A DNA stretch of 64,000 bases from Cryptosporangium minutisporangium (GCF_039536245.1 NZ_BAAAYN010000004.1:140914-204913), one strand, 5' to 3'. Shown: positions 41,747-50,907, counted from the stretch's first letter. Numbers and translations: made by a program. The notes: generated from the sequence alone by a model not told the origin.

Positions 41747-43678
41747 TCAGCCGTCGAGGCGCGCCACTCGCACTCCCCAGGCCGGGAGTGCGCAGTGCTC
41801 GGTCACGTCCTCGCCGGTGAGGACGTCGACCAGCCGGCCCGGCGCATCCGGTACGACCGTCTGTGGTTCCGGCGAGAGCGAGACGAACCAGACGAACCGC
41901 GTGCCGTCCTCGTGTTCCAGGCAATCGACCGTCACCAGCGGGCTGTCCACCCGCACCGGTGCGCGGACACCGGCCTCGGCCGCGAGCGCGCGGTAGACGC
42001 GCCACACCTCGTCGTCGGGGTGCGCGTCCGGGCGCACCGCGCCGAAGTACTCGAACGGGACCGTGCCCAGGTAGAGCGATCCGGCGCCGATCCGACGCCG
42101 CACCAGCACCGGGCGGTCGCCGGCGTCGGCCAGAACCACCTCGGCGTCGGTCACCGTGACCGGCAGGAACGCCTGGTTCGAGCGGGGACCCGCGGGGTGG
42201 AACGTGAGCGTCGAACCGGCCTTGAGATCGCCCAGGTCAGCGACCGCGGTCACCTCGATACCCTCGGCGTCGCACAGTTCGTTCAGGCCGTACCGGAGCC
42301 GGTGCCGGACCCCGAAGAGCGGCTCGAGGTCGGGCCACCACGCACCGCGCTGCCCGTCCCCCGCCCCGGCGAACCATCCGACGTAGACCGTGCTCCCGGC
42401 CTCGGCCCGCTCGGCGAGCGTGCGGAACGTCGGCCCGGTGAGCGCCTTGGCCGACGGCACCAGCAGGAGCTCGGCGTCCGGTACCCCCGCCGACTCCCGA
42501 ACCAGAGCCGGCGCCAGATCGGCGCGCTTGGCCGCGAGATAGGCGTGCAGCGTGATCTCCGGGATGATCGTCCGCTCGACCGGATCGATCATCGGATGGT
42601 CGGTGTCCAGGTACGACGGGACGAGAATCGCCGTGCCGGTCGTCGCTCGGTGGCACCGGGCCAGGTCGACCGCACCGACGACGTCGGCGAACGCCGCCAG
42701 CTCGCGCAGCGCGGGCTTCGGGGTTCCGTCCGCGGTGGTCAGGCCGAAACCCAGCTCGTAGAGGTGGTGCCGGTACGGATCGGTGTCGGCCAGATCGAAG
42801 TCGGTGTTGTTCCAGCCGATCCACCCGGTCGCGCCGGCCAGCAGGCTGTGGTGCAGGACCTGGCGGTAGTAGTCGGCGGCGTGGTCGTCGGCCACGAACG
42901 CCGAGGTCACCCCGAACTCCTCGAGCACGACCGGCTTGCCGACGTGGCACAGCTCGCAGACGAACGCCGCCCGGACGAACTGCCGGAGCTGGTCGTCGCC
43001 CATCGGGTAGGAGTGCGGGCCGATGAAGTCGACGACGTCCTGCTGATCGGCGAGGCGGAAGCCGTTGTCCGCGCCGGTCACCTCCATCGTCCAGGCGCCG
43101 TCGCCGAGCGAGACCGGCAGCTCCGAGCCGCCCGCACGGACGGCTTGCGCGCAGAGCAGGCCCCACGCCCGCGCGTACTCGCGCGTCGTCGGCCCGCCGT
43201 AGAGTGGCATCTCGTTGGAGATCAGCCACCCGCGGACGGCCGGGAATCCGCCGAACCTGCGGACCGTCTCCCGGATGTAAAAGGCCTGCTGGCCGAGCAT
43301 GAATCCGTCGGCGTAGAGGTCACGGCCGTGGCGCCACGGAACGTCCCAGTTCTGTCCCGACATGTGCCCGACGACGAACGTCGGGATCGTGCCGATGCCG
43401 ACGTCCTCGCAGGCGACGAGGAAGCGCTGATACCGCTCGACGTACTCCTCGTCGAGCTGATCGGGCACGGGCTGGAGGTCCGGCCAGTAGAGGAAGGACC
43501 GGGTCACGGTGAGCCCGTGGCCGACGAGGGTGGCGAGTTCCTCGCGGACGATCGCATCGTCGTACTGCCGCCACATCAGCGGACCGCCACGGCGGGACCA
43601 GTAGTTGACGCCCACCCACGGCGTCGGTACGGACAGGTGGCGGCTCGGCCGGGTAAGGCTCACACGAACTCCAGTCAT
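41747..43678 (-). CDS. Clan GH-A glycoside hydrolase (GH5-like, cytoplasmic)
   Basis: Predicted beta-glycosidase of 643 residues with no signal peptide. The TIM barrel shows GWLISNEMPLY (acid/base Glu after Asn) and PVVLEEFGVT (nucleophile Glu), the clan GH-A pattern. VDFIGPHSYP lies between them. A second domain of about 300 residues (ELLLVPSAKALTG, HRLRYGLNEL) resembles the amidotransferase-like/trimerisation part of beta-galactosidases. Its ATG overlaps the permease stop (ATGA). It is last in the sugar import operon and so acts on the imported oligosaccharide, perhaps mannan- or galactan-derived. Confidence 0.88.
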   Translation of the reverse strand: MTGVRVSLTRPSRHLSVPTPWVGVNYWSRRGGPLMWRQYDDAIVREELATLVGHGLTVTRSFLYWPDLQPVPDQLDEEYVERYQRFLVACEDVGIGTIPTFVVGHMSGQNWDVPWRHGRDLYADGFMLGQQAFYIRETVRRFGGFPAVRGWLISNEMPLYGGPTTREYARAWGLLCAQAVRAGGSELPVSLGDGAWTMEVTGADNGFRLADQQDVVDFIGPHSYPMGDDQLRQFVRAAFVCELCHVGKPVVLEEFGVTSAFVADDHAADYYRQVLHHSLLAGATGWIGWNNTDFDLADTDPYRHHLYELGFGLTTADGTPKPALRELAAFADVVGAVDLARCHRATTGTAILVPSYLDTDHPMIDPVERTIIPEITLHAYLAAKRADLAPALVRESAGVPDAELLLVPSAKALTGPTFRTLAERAEAGSTVYVGWFAGAGDGQRGAWWPDLEPLFGVRHRLRYGLNELCDAEGIEVTAVADLGDLKAGSTLTFHPAGPRSNQAFLPVTVTDAEVVLADAGDRPVLVRRRIGAGSLYLGTVPFEYFGAVRPDAHPDDEVWRVYRALAAEAGVRAPVRVDSPLVTVDCLEHEDGTRFVWFVSLSPEPQTVVPDAPGRLVDVLTGEDVTEHCALPAWGVRVARLDG

Positions 43679-44505
43679 TTGGTCGCACCGGCGGTGAAGC
43701 CGTTGTAGATGAAACGCTGCAGCGCCAGGAACACGAGGAGCGTCGGCAGGATCACCAGCAGGACACCGGCCGAGATCACCTCCCACTCTGCGCCGAACGG
43801 GCCCTTGAAGCGGAACAGTGACGTCGACACGACCGCCAAGTCGCGGTCGGGCATGTAGAGGAAGGGGATGTAGAACTCGTTGTACATCGTGATGCCCTTG
43901 ATGATCACGACGGTCGCGATCGCGGGCTTGCACAGCGGCAGGATGATCCGCCAGTAGATGCCGAATTTGGTCGCACCGTCGAGCTCGGCGGCTTCGTCCA
44001 GCTCCCGCGGAATGCTCTGGATGAACTGCCGGAAGATGTAGATCGCGATGATGTCGGTACCGAGAAAGAGGACGATCGCCGCCCAGCGCGTGTTGAACAG
44101 CTGCAGGCCGGTGACGACCTTGAACGTCGCGACCTGCGTCGTCACGCTCGGAACCAGCGTGGCGAAGAGGAACAGCGCGATCACCGTGCGCCGGAACCGG
44201 AAGTCGAACCGATCCACCGCGTAGGCGGCCATCGACCCGATCAGCACCGTGCCGGTGAGCGCGACCGCCAGGATGACCGAGGTGTTCCACAGCGCGCGGA
44301 GCATTCCGCCCTCGTCGAACGCCGTCGCGAAGTTGCTGAAGTTGAGCCAGTCGCGCGGCGGGGTGAACGGGCCCGTTCGGGTGTACTCGTCCCGGGTCTT
44401 GAACGCGGCGAGCACCAGGACCAGCATCGGCAACAGGACGACCAGGCTGGCGGCGACCAGCGACAGATACCTCACCGCCGACGCCGAGCGCGCACGGACG
44501 GTCAT
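43675..44505 (-). CDS. Carbohydrate ABC transporter permease (MalG-type)
   Basis: Inner-membrane permease of 276 residues with six hydrophobic helices. The EAA loop is ELDEAAELDGATKFGIYWRIILP, the contact for the ATPase. An N-terminal helix (LVAASLVVLLPMLVLVLAAF) is followed by FKTRDEY, typical of MalG. It overlaps both neighbours by 4 bp. No ATPase gene is in this operon, so a shared MsiK-like ATPase encoded elsewhere is expected. Confidence 0.94.
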   Translation of the reverse strand: MTVRARSASAVRYLSLVAASLVVLLPMLVLVLAAFKTRDEYTRTGPFTPPRDWLNFSNFATAFDEGGMLRALWNTSVILAVALTGTVLIGSMAAYAVDRFDFRFRRTVIALFLFATLVPSVTTQVATFKVVTGLQLFNTRWAAIVLFLGTDIIAIYIFRQFIQSIPRELDEAAELDGATKFGIYWRIILPLCKPAIATVVIIKGITMYNEFYIPFLYMPDRDLAVVSTSLFRFKGPFGAEWEVISAGVLLVILPTLLVFLALQRFIYNGFTAGATK

Positions 44506-45452
44506 GACAGGTCCACCCTTTCGTCCGGGGCGATCCGCCGCTGGATCCACGTCACCAGGACGACCAGGACGAGCAGCACCACCGCCATCGCCGACGCGAG
44601 GCCGTACTTGCGGAACTTGAACGCGAAGTCGACGGTCTGGGTGACGAACGTGGCGCTGTCGTTCGCGCCGCCGGTCATGATCCAGGGGATCTCGAAGACC
44701 GACAGCGATCCGGAGATCGCGAGGATCACCGACAGTCCGACGACCGGCTTGATCCCGGGGAGGATCAGGTAGCGAAACTGGTGCCAGCGATTCGCGCCGT
44801 CCAACTCGGCGGCTTCGTAGAGCTGGCCGGGGATCGACTGGATCGCGCCGAGGAACAGCACGAAGTTCAGCCCCGCGTAGCGCCAGATCGACGTACCCGC
44901 CAGCGAGTAGTTGACGGTGCCGGCGTCCCCGAGCCACTGACGGGACAAACTCTCGAGACCGAGTGCGCTCAGCGTCGCATCGAGCGTCCCGCCCGGCTGG
45001 AAGAAGTACAGGAAGATCATCGCGATCGCGACGCCGTTGATCAGGTACGGAAAGAACAGAATGCCTTTGAACAGGTTCCGGAAACGCACGTTGAAACTCA
45101 GGATCACCGCGAAGTAGAGCGCGATCGCGATCTGGATGATCGACGCGCCGACGTAGTACAGGCTGTTGCGGAAGACCAGCAGCAGTTCGGGGCGGGTGCC
45201 GAGCTCGACGTAGTTGTCCGGCCCGATGAAACTCTTCTCGGGCGAGAGACCGTCCCAGGACGTCAGGCTGTACCAGGCTATGTTGACCACCGGCACGTAC
45301 GTGAACACGACCAGGAACGCCAGCGGTACCAACAGGAACAGGTAGGGCGTGAGCGTCCGGGCGATCGTCCGCCTGCGCACGGCCGGGCGTACCGGGCTCG
45401 TCGACGCCGGCGGCGTTCCGACCCGGTCGCGGATTTCTGGTGGCGAGGCCAT
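44502..45452 (-). CDS. Carbohydrate ABC transporter permease (MalF-type)
   Basis: Permease of 316 residues. The first helix (YLFLLVPLAFLVVFTYVPVV) is followed by the MalF-type external segment WYSLTSWDGLSPEKSFIGPD. The EAA loop is QLYEAAELDGANRWHQFRYLILP. Six membrane helices are visible. The start codon is ATG at 45452. The gene lies 58 bp after the binding protein gene, separated by a strong stem-loop, and overlaps the second permease by 4 bp. Confidence 0.94.
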   Translation of the reverse strand: MASPPEIRDRVGTPPASTSPVRPAVRRRTIARTLTPYLFLLVPLAFLVVFTYVPVVNIAWYSLTSWDGLSPEKSFIGPDNYVELGTRPELLLVFRNSLYYVGASIIQIAIALYFAVILSFNVRFRNLFKGILFFPYLINGVAIAMIFLYFFQPGGTLDATLSALGLESLSRQWLGDAGTVNYSLAGTSIWRYAGLNFVLFLGAIQSIPGQLYEAAELDGANRWHQFRYLILPGIKPVVGLSVILAISGSLSVFEIPWIMTGGANDSATFVTQTVDFAFKFRKYGLASAMAVVLLVLVVLVTWIQRRIAPDERVDLS

Positions 45453-45474
45453 GTGAGTCCTCTACGAAAGTGGG

Positions 45475-45505
45475 ATCCGGGTGCCCGGCGCGCGGGCACC
45501 CGGAT
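45475..45505 (-). terminator. Intra-operon stem-loop between binding protein and permease genes
   Basis: ATCCGGGTGCCCG and CGGGCACCCGGAT form a perfect 13-bp stem with a 5-base loop, immediately after the binding protein stop. It could partly terminate transcription or protect the upstream message, giving more binding protein than permease, as known for malE-type operons. Confidence 0.75.
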
Positions 45506-45510
45506 GACTC

Positions 45511-46794
45511 CTACTGGGTGCTCTTCCGGGCCTTCGACCAGCGCTCGTTGAGGTCGTCGAAGATCGCTTCCTTGGACTCCTTGCGCGCGCCCCGGGCCGC
45601 GTCCACCAGCCGCTGCCGGTACTTCTGGTCCAGCAGCCCGATCTCGGCGGCCGCGTCGATCCGCTTGTCGAGCCCTTCTTTGCCCTCCGGCATCGGGTGG
45701 AGCTCGAAGTACTTGACGCCCCACTTCGTGAAGTCGTCGAGGGTCTTCGGCATCGGATCGCCGATCTTGGGCGAGAGGCCGCCCTGGTCAGTCGCGTAGC
45801 CCGACTCGTCGGCGAACCACGTCACCCAGGCCCGCGCCGCGGCTTTGTGCTTCGAGTTGATGTTGACCGCGTTCTTGTAGTCCCCCGAGATGACCGAGTG
45901 GAACGCGCCGTCCACCTGAGTCGGGAAGGGCAGGAATCCGACGTCTGCCGGGTCCTTCGCCGCACCCTGGATCTGGCTGATCGCCCAGGAGCCCAGGCGC
46001 ATCGTCGCGATCTTCCCGGTGGCCAGGTCGACCTTCGACGCCTCCCAGTTCGTCGTGGTCGGGTCCGCCTCGATCAGTCCTTGCTGGACGGCGTCGTAGA
46101 GGAGCGAGTCGATGACGAAGTGCTCGCGGCCGGGCGCCCAGGGCGTGTCGTCCAGCACCAGTTCGTTGACCGCGTTGGGGTTCGCGCTGACCGCACCGCG
46201 GTCGGACTCCCACATGGTCAGCGGCCAGCCGTCCTTGTAGTTCGTGTACAGCGGGGTGGCCGCCGTCTTGTCCTTGATCGCACGCAACGCCGCCAGGAAC
46301 TCGGCCGGCGTCTTCGGCGGCTCGGTGATGCCCGCCTCCCGCCAGATGCGCTTGTTGTAGACGAAGCCCTGGGCGTTGCCGACGATCGCGATGCCGTAGA
46401 CCTGCTTCTGATACGTCTGCTCGCTGGCGACGAACCGGTACTTCTCCTCGAGCTCGTCCACCGTGCCGAGCGGCTCGAAGAACGAGGGCAGCTGGTCGGC
46501 GGTGACCGAGTTGGGAATCAGCAGGACGTCGCCGTAGTCCGGCGAGTTCATCCGGATCCGGACCTCTCCCTCGTAGTCGGTGATCGCCTCGAACTTCACC
46601 GTGACGTCCGGGTACTTCGCCTCGAACCTCTTCTTGTAGTCCTTGAAGACGCTGTCGACGATGTCGGTGCGGTTGGTCAGCACGGTGATCTCACCGGAGG
46701 GTGTGGCGCTGCCGTCGTCGCCACCGCCACACGCGGTCAGGGCCATTGCACTTAACAATCCAGCCGCAAGTCCTGCGGCGATCCGCTTGAGCAT
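45511..46794 (-). CDS. Sugar ABC transporter substrate-binding lipoprotein
   Basis: Exported lipoprotein of 427 residues. The signal peptide MLKRIAAGLAAGLLSAMALT runs into the lipobox LTAC; the Cys is lipidated and is followed by GGGDDGS. The mature part is an extracellular solute-binding family 1 protein (ITVLTNRTDIVDSVFKDYKK, FVYNKRIWREAGI, ATMRLGSWAISQI). The ATG at 46794 has AAGGTGG upstream. It is the first gene of the importer operon and is divergent from the LacI regulator. Confidence 0.95.
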   Translation of the reverse strand: MLKRIAAGLAAGLLSAMALTACGGGDDGSATPSGEITVLTNRTDIVDSVFKDYKKRFEAKYPDVTVKFEAITDYEGEVRIRMNSPDYGDVLLIPNSVTADQLPSFFEPLGTVDELEEKYRFVASEQTYQKQVYGIAIVGNAQGFVYNKRIWREAGITEPPKTPAEFLAALRAIKDKTAATPLYTNYKDGWPLTMWESDRGAVSANPNAVNELVLDDTPWAPGREHFVIDSLLYDAVQQGLIEADPTTTNWEASKVDLATGKIATMRLGSWAISQIQGAAKDPADVGFLPFPTQVDGAFHSVISGDYKNAVNINSKHKAAARAWVTWFADESGYATDQGGLSPKIGDPMPKTLDDFTKWGVKYFELHPMPEGKEGLDKRIDAAAEIGLLDQKYRQRLVDAARGARKESKEAIFDDLNERWSKARKSTQ

Positions 46795-46860
46795 GGGGGT
46801 TCCACCTTCGAAGTCGGCGTTGACCTGGGGATACGAGGTGCTGAACGCGCTGCGACGATT

Positions 46861-46897
46861 CACTGAACCGGATAAGCTCCAGAACCTAGGAGGGTTC
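46861..46897. promoter_or_regulatory. Candidate LacI operator upstream of the sugar importer
   Basis: GAACC-TAGGAG-GGTTC (46882-46897) is an inverted repeat of a size fitting LacI-type sites. CACTGAAC occurs here at 46861 and again just before the lacI-type gene at about 46977. These may be paired binding sites in the divergent promoter region. Confidence 0.5.
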
Positions 46898-46997
46898 CCT
46901 CCCCGCTGTCAATGGGCGAGGATGAACCCGCTGGAAGCCTGGTCGTTAGACTCGGCGAACTGAACGGATCAAGCGGCACTGAACGTTAAGGAGATCC

Positions 46998-48029
46998 ATG
47001 GCGAAACGGCCGACGAGCGCCGACATCGCCCGGGCGGCGGGAGTGTCGAAGGGAGCCGTGTCGTACGCGCTGAACGGACAGCCCGGCGTCTCCGAAGCCA
47101 CCCGGGAGCGCATCCTGGCGATCGCCGCGGAGATGGGGTTCCGGCCCAACCTCGCGGCGCGCGCGCTGAACGGGGCCAGTGCCGGAACCATCGGCCTGGC
47201 GCTCTGCCGCCCCGCCCGGGTGCTCGGCGTCGAGCCGTTCTTCATGGAGCTGATCAGCGGCATCGAGGCTGCGCTCGCCGAGCGTTCCTACGGCCTGACG
47301 CTCCAGGTCGTGCCGGACCACGCCGCGGAGATCGCGGTCTACCGCCGGTGGTCGGCCGAGCGCCGGGTCGACGGCGTCCTCATCGTCGACCTGCACCGCA
47401 ACGACGACCGGATCGACGTGATCCGCGAGCTACAACTCCCCGCCGTGGTGATCGCCGGCCCCGGCGATTTCGGCGGGTTGCCGCAGGTGTGGTCGGACGA
47501 CGCCGCCGCGGTCACCGAAGCGGTCGAGTACCTCTGCGCGCTCGGGCATCGCACGATCACCCGGGTCGGTGGCATGCCCGAGCTGCTGCACACCGAGATT
47601 CGCACGCGGGCGTTCGCCGAGGTCTGCGAGCGGCTGGGCGTCCAGCACGCGGTCACCGTCCCGGCCGACTACACCGCCGAGGAAGGCAGCCGGGTCACCA
47701 GACGGGTCCTCAGCGCGCCGGGCCGCCCGACCGCGCTGATCTACGACAACGACTTGATGGCCGTCGCCGGGCTGGCGGTCGCACAGGAGATGGGCATCGC
47801 CGTCCCCGGCGAGCTGTCGATCGTCGCCTGGGACGACTCGATGCTCTGCCGGATCGTCCACCCGCCGCTCACCGCGCTCTCCCGGGACGTCCCCGCGTAC
47901 GGCACCCACGCGGCACACCGATTGCTCGAACTGATCGCCACCGGTACGACGACGAGCCTGGAGGACGTCGCCGCGCATCTCGTGCCACGGGGCAGCACGG
48001 CGACGATCAGCTCGGTACGCCCCGATTGA
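46998..48029 (+). CDS. LacI family transcriptional regulator
   Basis: Repressor of 343 residues. The N-terminal helix-turn-helix and hinge are in PTSADIARAAGVSKGAVSYA and LNGQPGVSEATRERIL, then ALNGASAGTIGLAL enters the periplasmic-binding-like effector domain. AAGGAG lies 5 bases before the ATG. It is divergent from the sugar importer and GH-A hydrolase operon and is the likely repressor of it, induced by the imported sugar. Confidence 0.95.
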   Translation: MAKRPTSADIARAAGVSKGAVSYALNGQPGVSEATRERILAIAAEMGFRPNLAARALNGASAGTIGLALCRPARVLGVEPFFMELISGIEAALAERSYGLTLQVVPDHAAEIAVYRRWSAERRVDGVLIVDLHRNDDRIDVIRELQLPAVVIAGPGDFGGLPQVWSDDAAAVTEAVEYLCALGHRTITRVGGMPELLHTEIRTRAFAEVCERLGVQHAVTVPADYTAEEGSRVTRRVLSAPGRPTALIYDNDLMAVAGLAVAQEMGIAVPGELSIVAWDDSMLCRIVHPPLTALSRDVPAYGTHAAHRLLELIATGTTTSLEDVAAHLVPRGSTATISSVRPD

Positions 48030-48042
48030 CGGCGCTCCCGGG

Positions 48043-49323
48043 TCAGGTCTGGCGGGCCGCGCACTCTCGCGACCAGAACACTCCGTGGCTCTGGTAGTTC
48101 GACAGGGTGCCCAGCGTGTAGGCCTCGCCGCGCTCATTGAGCGGATCCGGGATCGTGGCCGGGTAGCTCTCCGCGCCGGGGATCGAGAGCTGCCGGAAGC
48201 CGGTCGGCGCGGGCAGCTCGACCGTGCGCCCCGCCTGCCAGAGCCAGACCTTGCCCTGCCCCATCGGACCGGCGTAGACGAGCACCTGCCCCTGGTTGTT
48301 CAGCGCGACCGGGACCACTTCACCGTCGGGCGTGTCGGCGCCGAACGCGCCCAGGTCCCGGTACCGGCCGTTGAGCTCGCGGATCACCACGTGCCTGGTC
48401 GCGCCGGACGTGAGGGTGCCGAGAATCCGGCCGCGATCGTCGAGGTCGACCGGGGCGAACTCCCCGTTCGGTGCGGTGAGGACGGTCAGACGTCCGTTCT
48501 GCCAGAGCCAGCTGACGCGCTTGTCGCCCTCGACCGTCGTGCTGTACCCGGTCACCTGGCCCCGCACGTTCAGCGCGGTCGCGACCGTCGAGTCGTGCGA
48601 GCCGCCGAGTGGCGACGTGATGTCCCAGCGACTGGCTCCGTCCCACACCCAGCTATCAATCCGCCCGAAGCCCTGCTCGGGGTCGGACCGGCCGACCGCC
48701 CAGCCGCGTTCGTTCAGCGTCGCCGGCGCGGTGAAACGACGCCCGTCCGGCGCCGGGATCGGGGTGAAGCGCCCGGCCCGCCAGATACCCAGCGGACCTC
48801 CCAGCTGCACCAGCGCGTCGCCCCGGTCGTTGAGGTCGTACGCCTGCGAGGTCCCGTTCTCGTCCGGGTTGAGCTTGGTCGGCTTGCCTTGGGCGTCCCA
48901 CAGGATGACGTTGTCGACCCGCAGCGGCTCCGTCCGCCCGGTGCCGAGCACCTGGCCCCGGTTGTTGATCGCCGCCGCCTCGCCGTAGGTCCACCCGCCC
49001 TGGTCGAGAACCGTGAGCGCGCCGTCCCGCCAGACGAACGGCCGCTCCTGGTGGTGGGTGGGCGTCCATAGGTTCACCGTGCCGACCAGCTCGCCGTGGT
49101 CGTTCAGGTCCCGGATCCGGCTGGGCTCGGTGGCGCTGCGGCCGACGTCGACGCTCGTCGTCCCGGCGGAGCAGGACGGTCGCACGGCGGCCGGCAGCGA
49201 CGCGGCCTCCTGCGCTCGGCTCACGCCCGGCGGTCCGGCCGCGGCGCCCGGCGGCGCGGCGACCGTCCCAGTGAGGACCAGAACGGTCGTACTGATCAAG
49301 CCGACCACCAGTCGCTGCGCCAC
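48043..49323 (-). CDS. Secreted protein with eight LNxRG (HAF-like) repeats
   Basis: Exported protein of 426 residues. The signal peptide (LVVGLISTTVLVLTGTVAA) ends near residue 28-30. Eight spaced motifs follow: DLNDHGELVGT, AINNRGQVLGT, DLNDRGDALVQ, TLNERGWAVGR, ALNVRGQVTGY, DLDDRGRILGT, ALNNQGQVLVY and PLNERGEAYTL. Each is followed by a W/F-rich strand (LWQNGRLT, WRDGALTVL). The pattern matches extracellular HAF-repeat proteins and suggests a beta-propeller of about eight blades. The GTG at 49323 has GGAG 6 bases upstream. Ligand unknown. Confidence 0.8.
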   Translation of the reverse strand: MAQRLVVGLISTTVLVLTGTVAAPPGAAAGPPGVSRAQEAASLPAAVRPSCSAGTTSVDVGRSATEPSRIRDLNDHGELVGTVNLWTPTHHQERPFVWRDGALTVLDQGGWTYGEAAAINNRGQVLGTGRTEPLRVDNVILWDAQGKPTKLNPDENGTSQAYDLNDRGDALVQLGGPLGIWRAGRFTPIPAPDGRRFTAPATLNERGWAVGRSDPEQGFGRIDSWVWDGASRWDITSPLGGSHDSTVATALNVRGQVTGYSTTVEGDKRVSWLWQNGRLTVLTAPNGEFAPVDLDDRGRILGTLTSGATRHVVIRELNGRYRDLGAFGADTPDGEVVPVALNNQGQVLVYAGPMGQGKVWLWQAGRTVELPAPTGFRQLSIPGAESYPATIPDPLNERGEAYTLGTLSNYQSHGVFWSRECAARQT

Positions 49324-49442
49324 ACCGCACTCCGTCCGTAGTGGACCCCCGGTTGCCGTCAGGGTAGGGGGCGGGCTCCGCCGGTACCACTCCGTACCGA
49401 TCCAGCACCGCAACCGTCCGCCCGCGGACGGTAGAAAGCAGT

Positions 49443-50630
49443 GTGACCTCAACGCTCGCCGGCTCCACCGGTCCGTCGAACCGCTCCGGCATCGCGCCCT
49501 TCCACGTCATGGACGTGTGGGCGGCCGCGGCGGAGCGGCAACGGACCCGGGGCGACCTGATCAACCTGTCGGCCGGGCAGCCGTCCACGCCCGCTCCCGC
49601 GCCCGTGCGGGCGGCCGCCGCGGCCGCGCTGGAGACCGAGGTCCTCGGCTACACCGTCGCCCTGGGCATCCCGGAGCTGCGCGAGGGCATCGCCGCCCAC
49701 CACCGCCGCACCTACGGCATCGAGGTCACCCCCGACGACGTCATCGTCACCACCGCCGGATCCGGTGGGTTCCTCCTCGCTTTCCTCGCCGCGTTCGACG
49801 CCGGTGACCGCGTGGCCATGGCCAGGCCCGGCTACCCCTGCTACCGCAACATCCTCACCGCGCTCGACTGCGAGGTCGTCGAGCTGCCGTGCGGGCCGGA
49901 GAGCCGGTTCCAGCCGACCGTCGCGATGCTGGAGGAGCTCGACGAGCCGGTACAAGGCCTGATCGTGGCCAGCCCGGCCAACCCGACCGGCACGGTCCTC
50001 GCGCCCGGCGAGCTGGCCGCGCTCGCCGCCTACTGCGCGGAGCACGGGATCCGCCTGATCAGCGACGAGATCTACCACGGGCTCCGCTACCCGGGCGCGC
50101 CCGCGACCGCCTGCGCCTGGGAAACCTCGCGCGACGCGATCGTCGTCAACTCGTTCTCGAAGTACTTCTCGATGACCGGCTGGCGGCTCGGCTGGCTGCT
50201 CGTCCCCGAGACGCTGCGCCGCGCGGTGGACCGGCTGGCGGGCAACCTCACGATCTGCCCGCCCGCCCTGCCCCAGCACGCCGCCGTCGCGGCGTTCACG
50301 CCCGAGTCCTACGCCGAGGCCAACTCCCACGTCGAGCGGTACGCGATCAACCGCGCCCTGCTGCTCGACGGTCTGCCGAAGCTCGGCATCGACCGGCTCG
50401 CCCCCGCCGACGGTGCGTTCTACGTCTACGCCGACGTCGGGCACCTCACCGACGACTCCATGCGCCTGGTGTACGAGCTGCTCGGCGAGACCGGTGTCGC
50501 GGTGGCGCCGGGCATCGACTTCGATCCGGTGGAGGGGCAGCGGTACGTCCGGCTCTCGTTCGCGGGCGCGACCCAGCCGATCGAGGAGGCGTTGGAGCGG
50601 CTGCGGGGTTTCGTCGCCAAGCGCGCCTAG
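49443..50630 (+). CDS. Class I/II pyridoxal-phosphate aminotransferase
   Basis: Aspartate-aminotransferase fold enzyme of 395 residues. The PLP lysine is in NSFSKYFSMTGWRLGW, and the phosphate/Asp contacts are in SPANPTGTV and LISDEIYHGL. RYVRLSFAG carries the substrate-carboxylate Arg. The start is GTG at 49443. It has no metabolic partner next to it, so the amino donor and acceptor are unknown. Confidence 0.93.
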   Translation: MTSTLAGSTGPSNRSGIAPFHVMDVWAAAAERQRTRGDLINLSAGQPSTPAPAPVRAAAAAALETEVLGYTVALGIPELREGIAAHHRRTYGIEVTPDDVIVTTAGSGGFLLAFLAAFDAGDRVAMARPGYPCYRNILTALDCEVVELPCGPESRFQPTVAMLEELDEPVQGLIVASPANPTGTVLAPGELAALAAYCAEHGIRLISDEIYHGLRYPGAPATACAWETSRDAIVVNSFSKYFSMTGWRLGWLLVPETLRRAVDRLAGNLTICPPALPQHAAVAAFTPESYAEANSHVERYAINRALLLDGLPKLGIDRLAPADGAFYVYADVGHLTDDSMRLVYELLGETGVAVAPGIDFDPVEGQRYVRLSFAGATQPIEEALERLRGFVAKRA

Positions 50631-50714
50631 GGCGGCGACCGACTGCAGGTCCGATATCCGCGATCAGAGCGCCCGATACCGGTCCTGTAGTCCGGTTCTG
50701 AGGGAACGAGCCGG

Positions 50715-50764
50715 GATGCGTGTGCATTTTTGTCTGCTAGAGCCTGCATAACTGCACACGCATC
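50715..50764 (+). repeat. Intergenic hairpin element, copy 2, encoding mini-ORF MRVHFCLLEPA
   Basis: GATGCGTGTGCA and TGCACACGCATC form a perfect 12-bp inverted repeat around a 26-base loop. ATG CGT GTG CAT TTT TGT opens an 11-codon frame ending in TAA at 50749-50751. GAGGG lies about 11 bases upstream of the ATG. Compared with copy 1 at 12689, both the stem and the peptide are conserved; the stem changes a G-U pair to A-U. It lies 230 bp upstream of an SDR gene. Confidence 0.75.
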
Positions 50765-50883
50765 AGCGGTGCTGCCGGGACCTGCGCCGCGCTTCGAGTC
50801 GGACCCGGCGCACTTTCGTGAACAACGCACTAGGCGGTGATTCGCCCGTCGGGTGAATCGGGCTCGAGGGCACGAACACGACG

Positions 50884-50907
50884 TCCGATCGTCGCCAGAC
50901 GATCGGA
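50884..50907. promoter_or_regulatory. Perfect 10-bp inverted repeat upstream of the SDR gene
   Basis: TCCGATCGTC and GACGATCGGA flank a GCCA loop, 75 bp before the SDR start. Either an operator or a leader stem. Confidence 0.5.

Noticed and set aside
41090-43708. An 872-codon open frame on the plus strand
   Set aside because: It runs out of frame through the antitoxin and toxin genes and antisense to the GH-A hydrolase. All three have clear family motifs in other frames.
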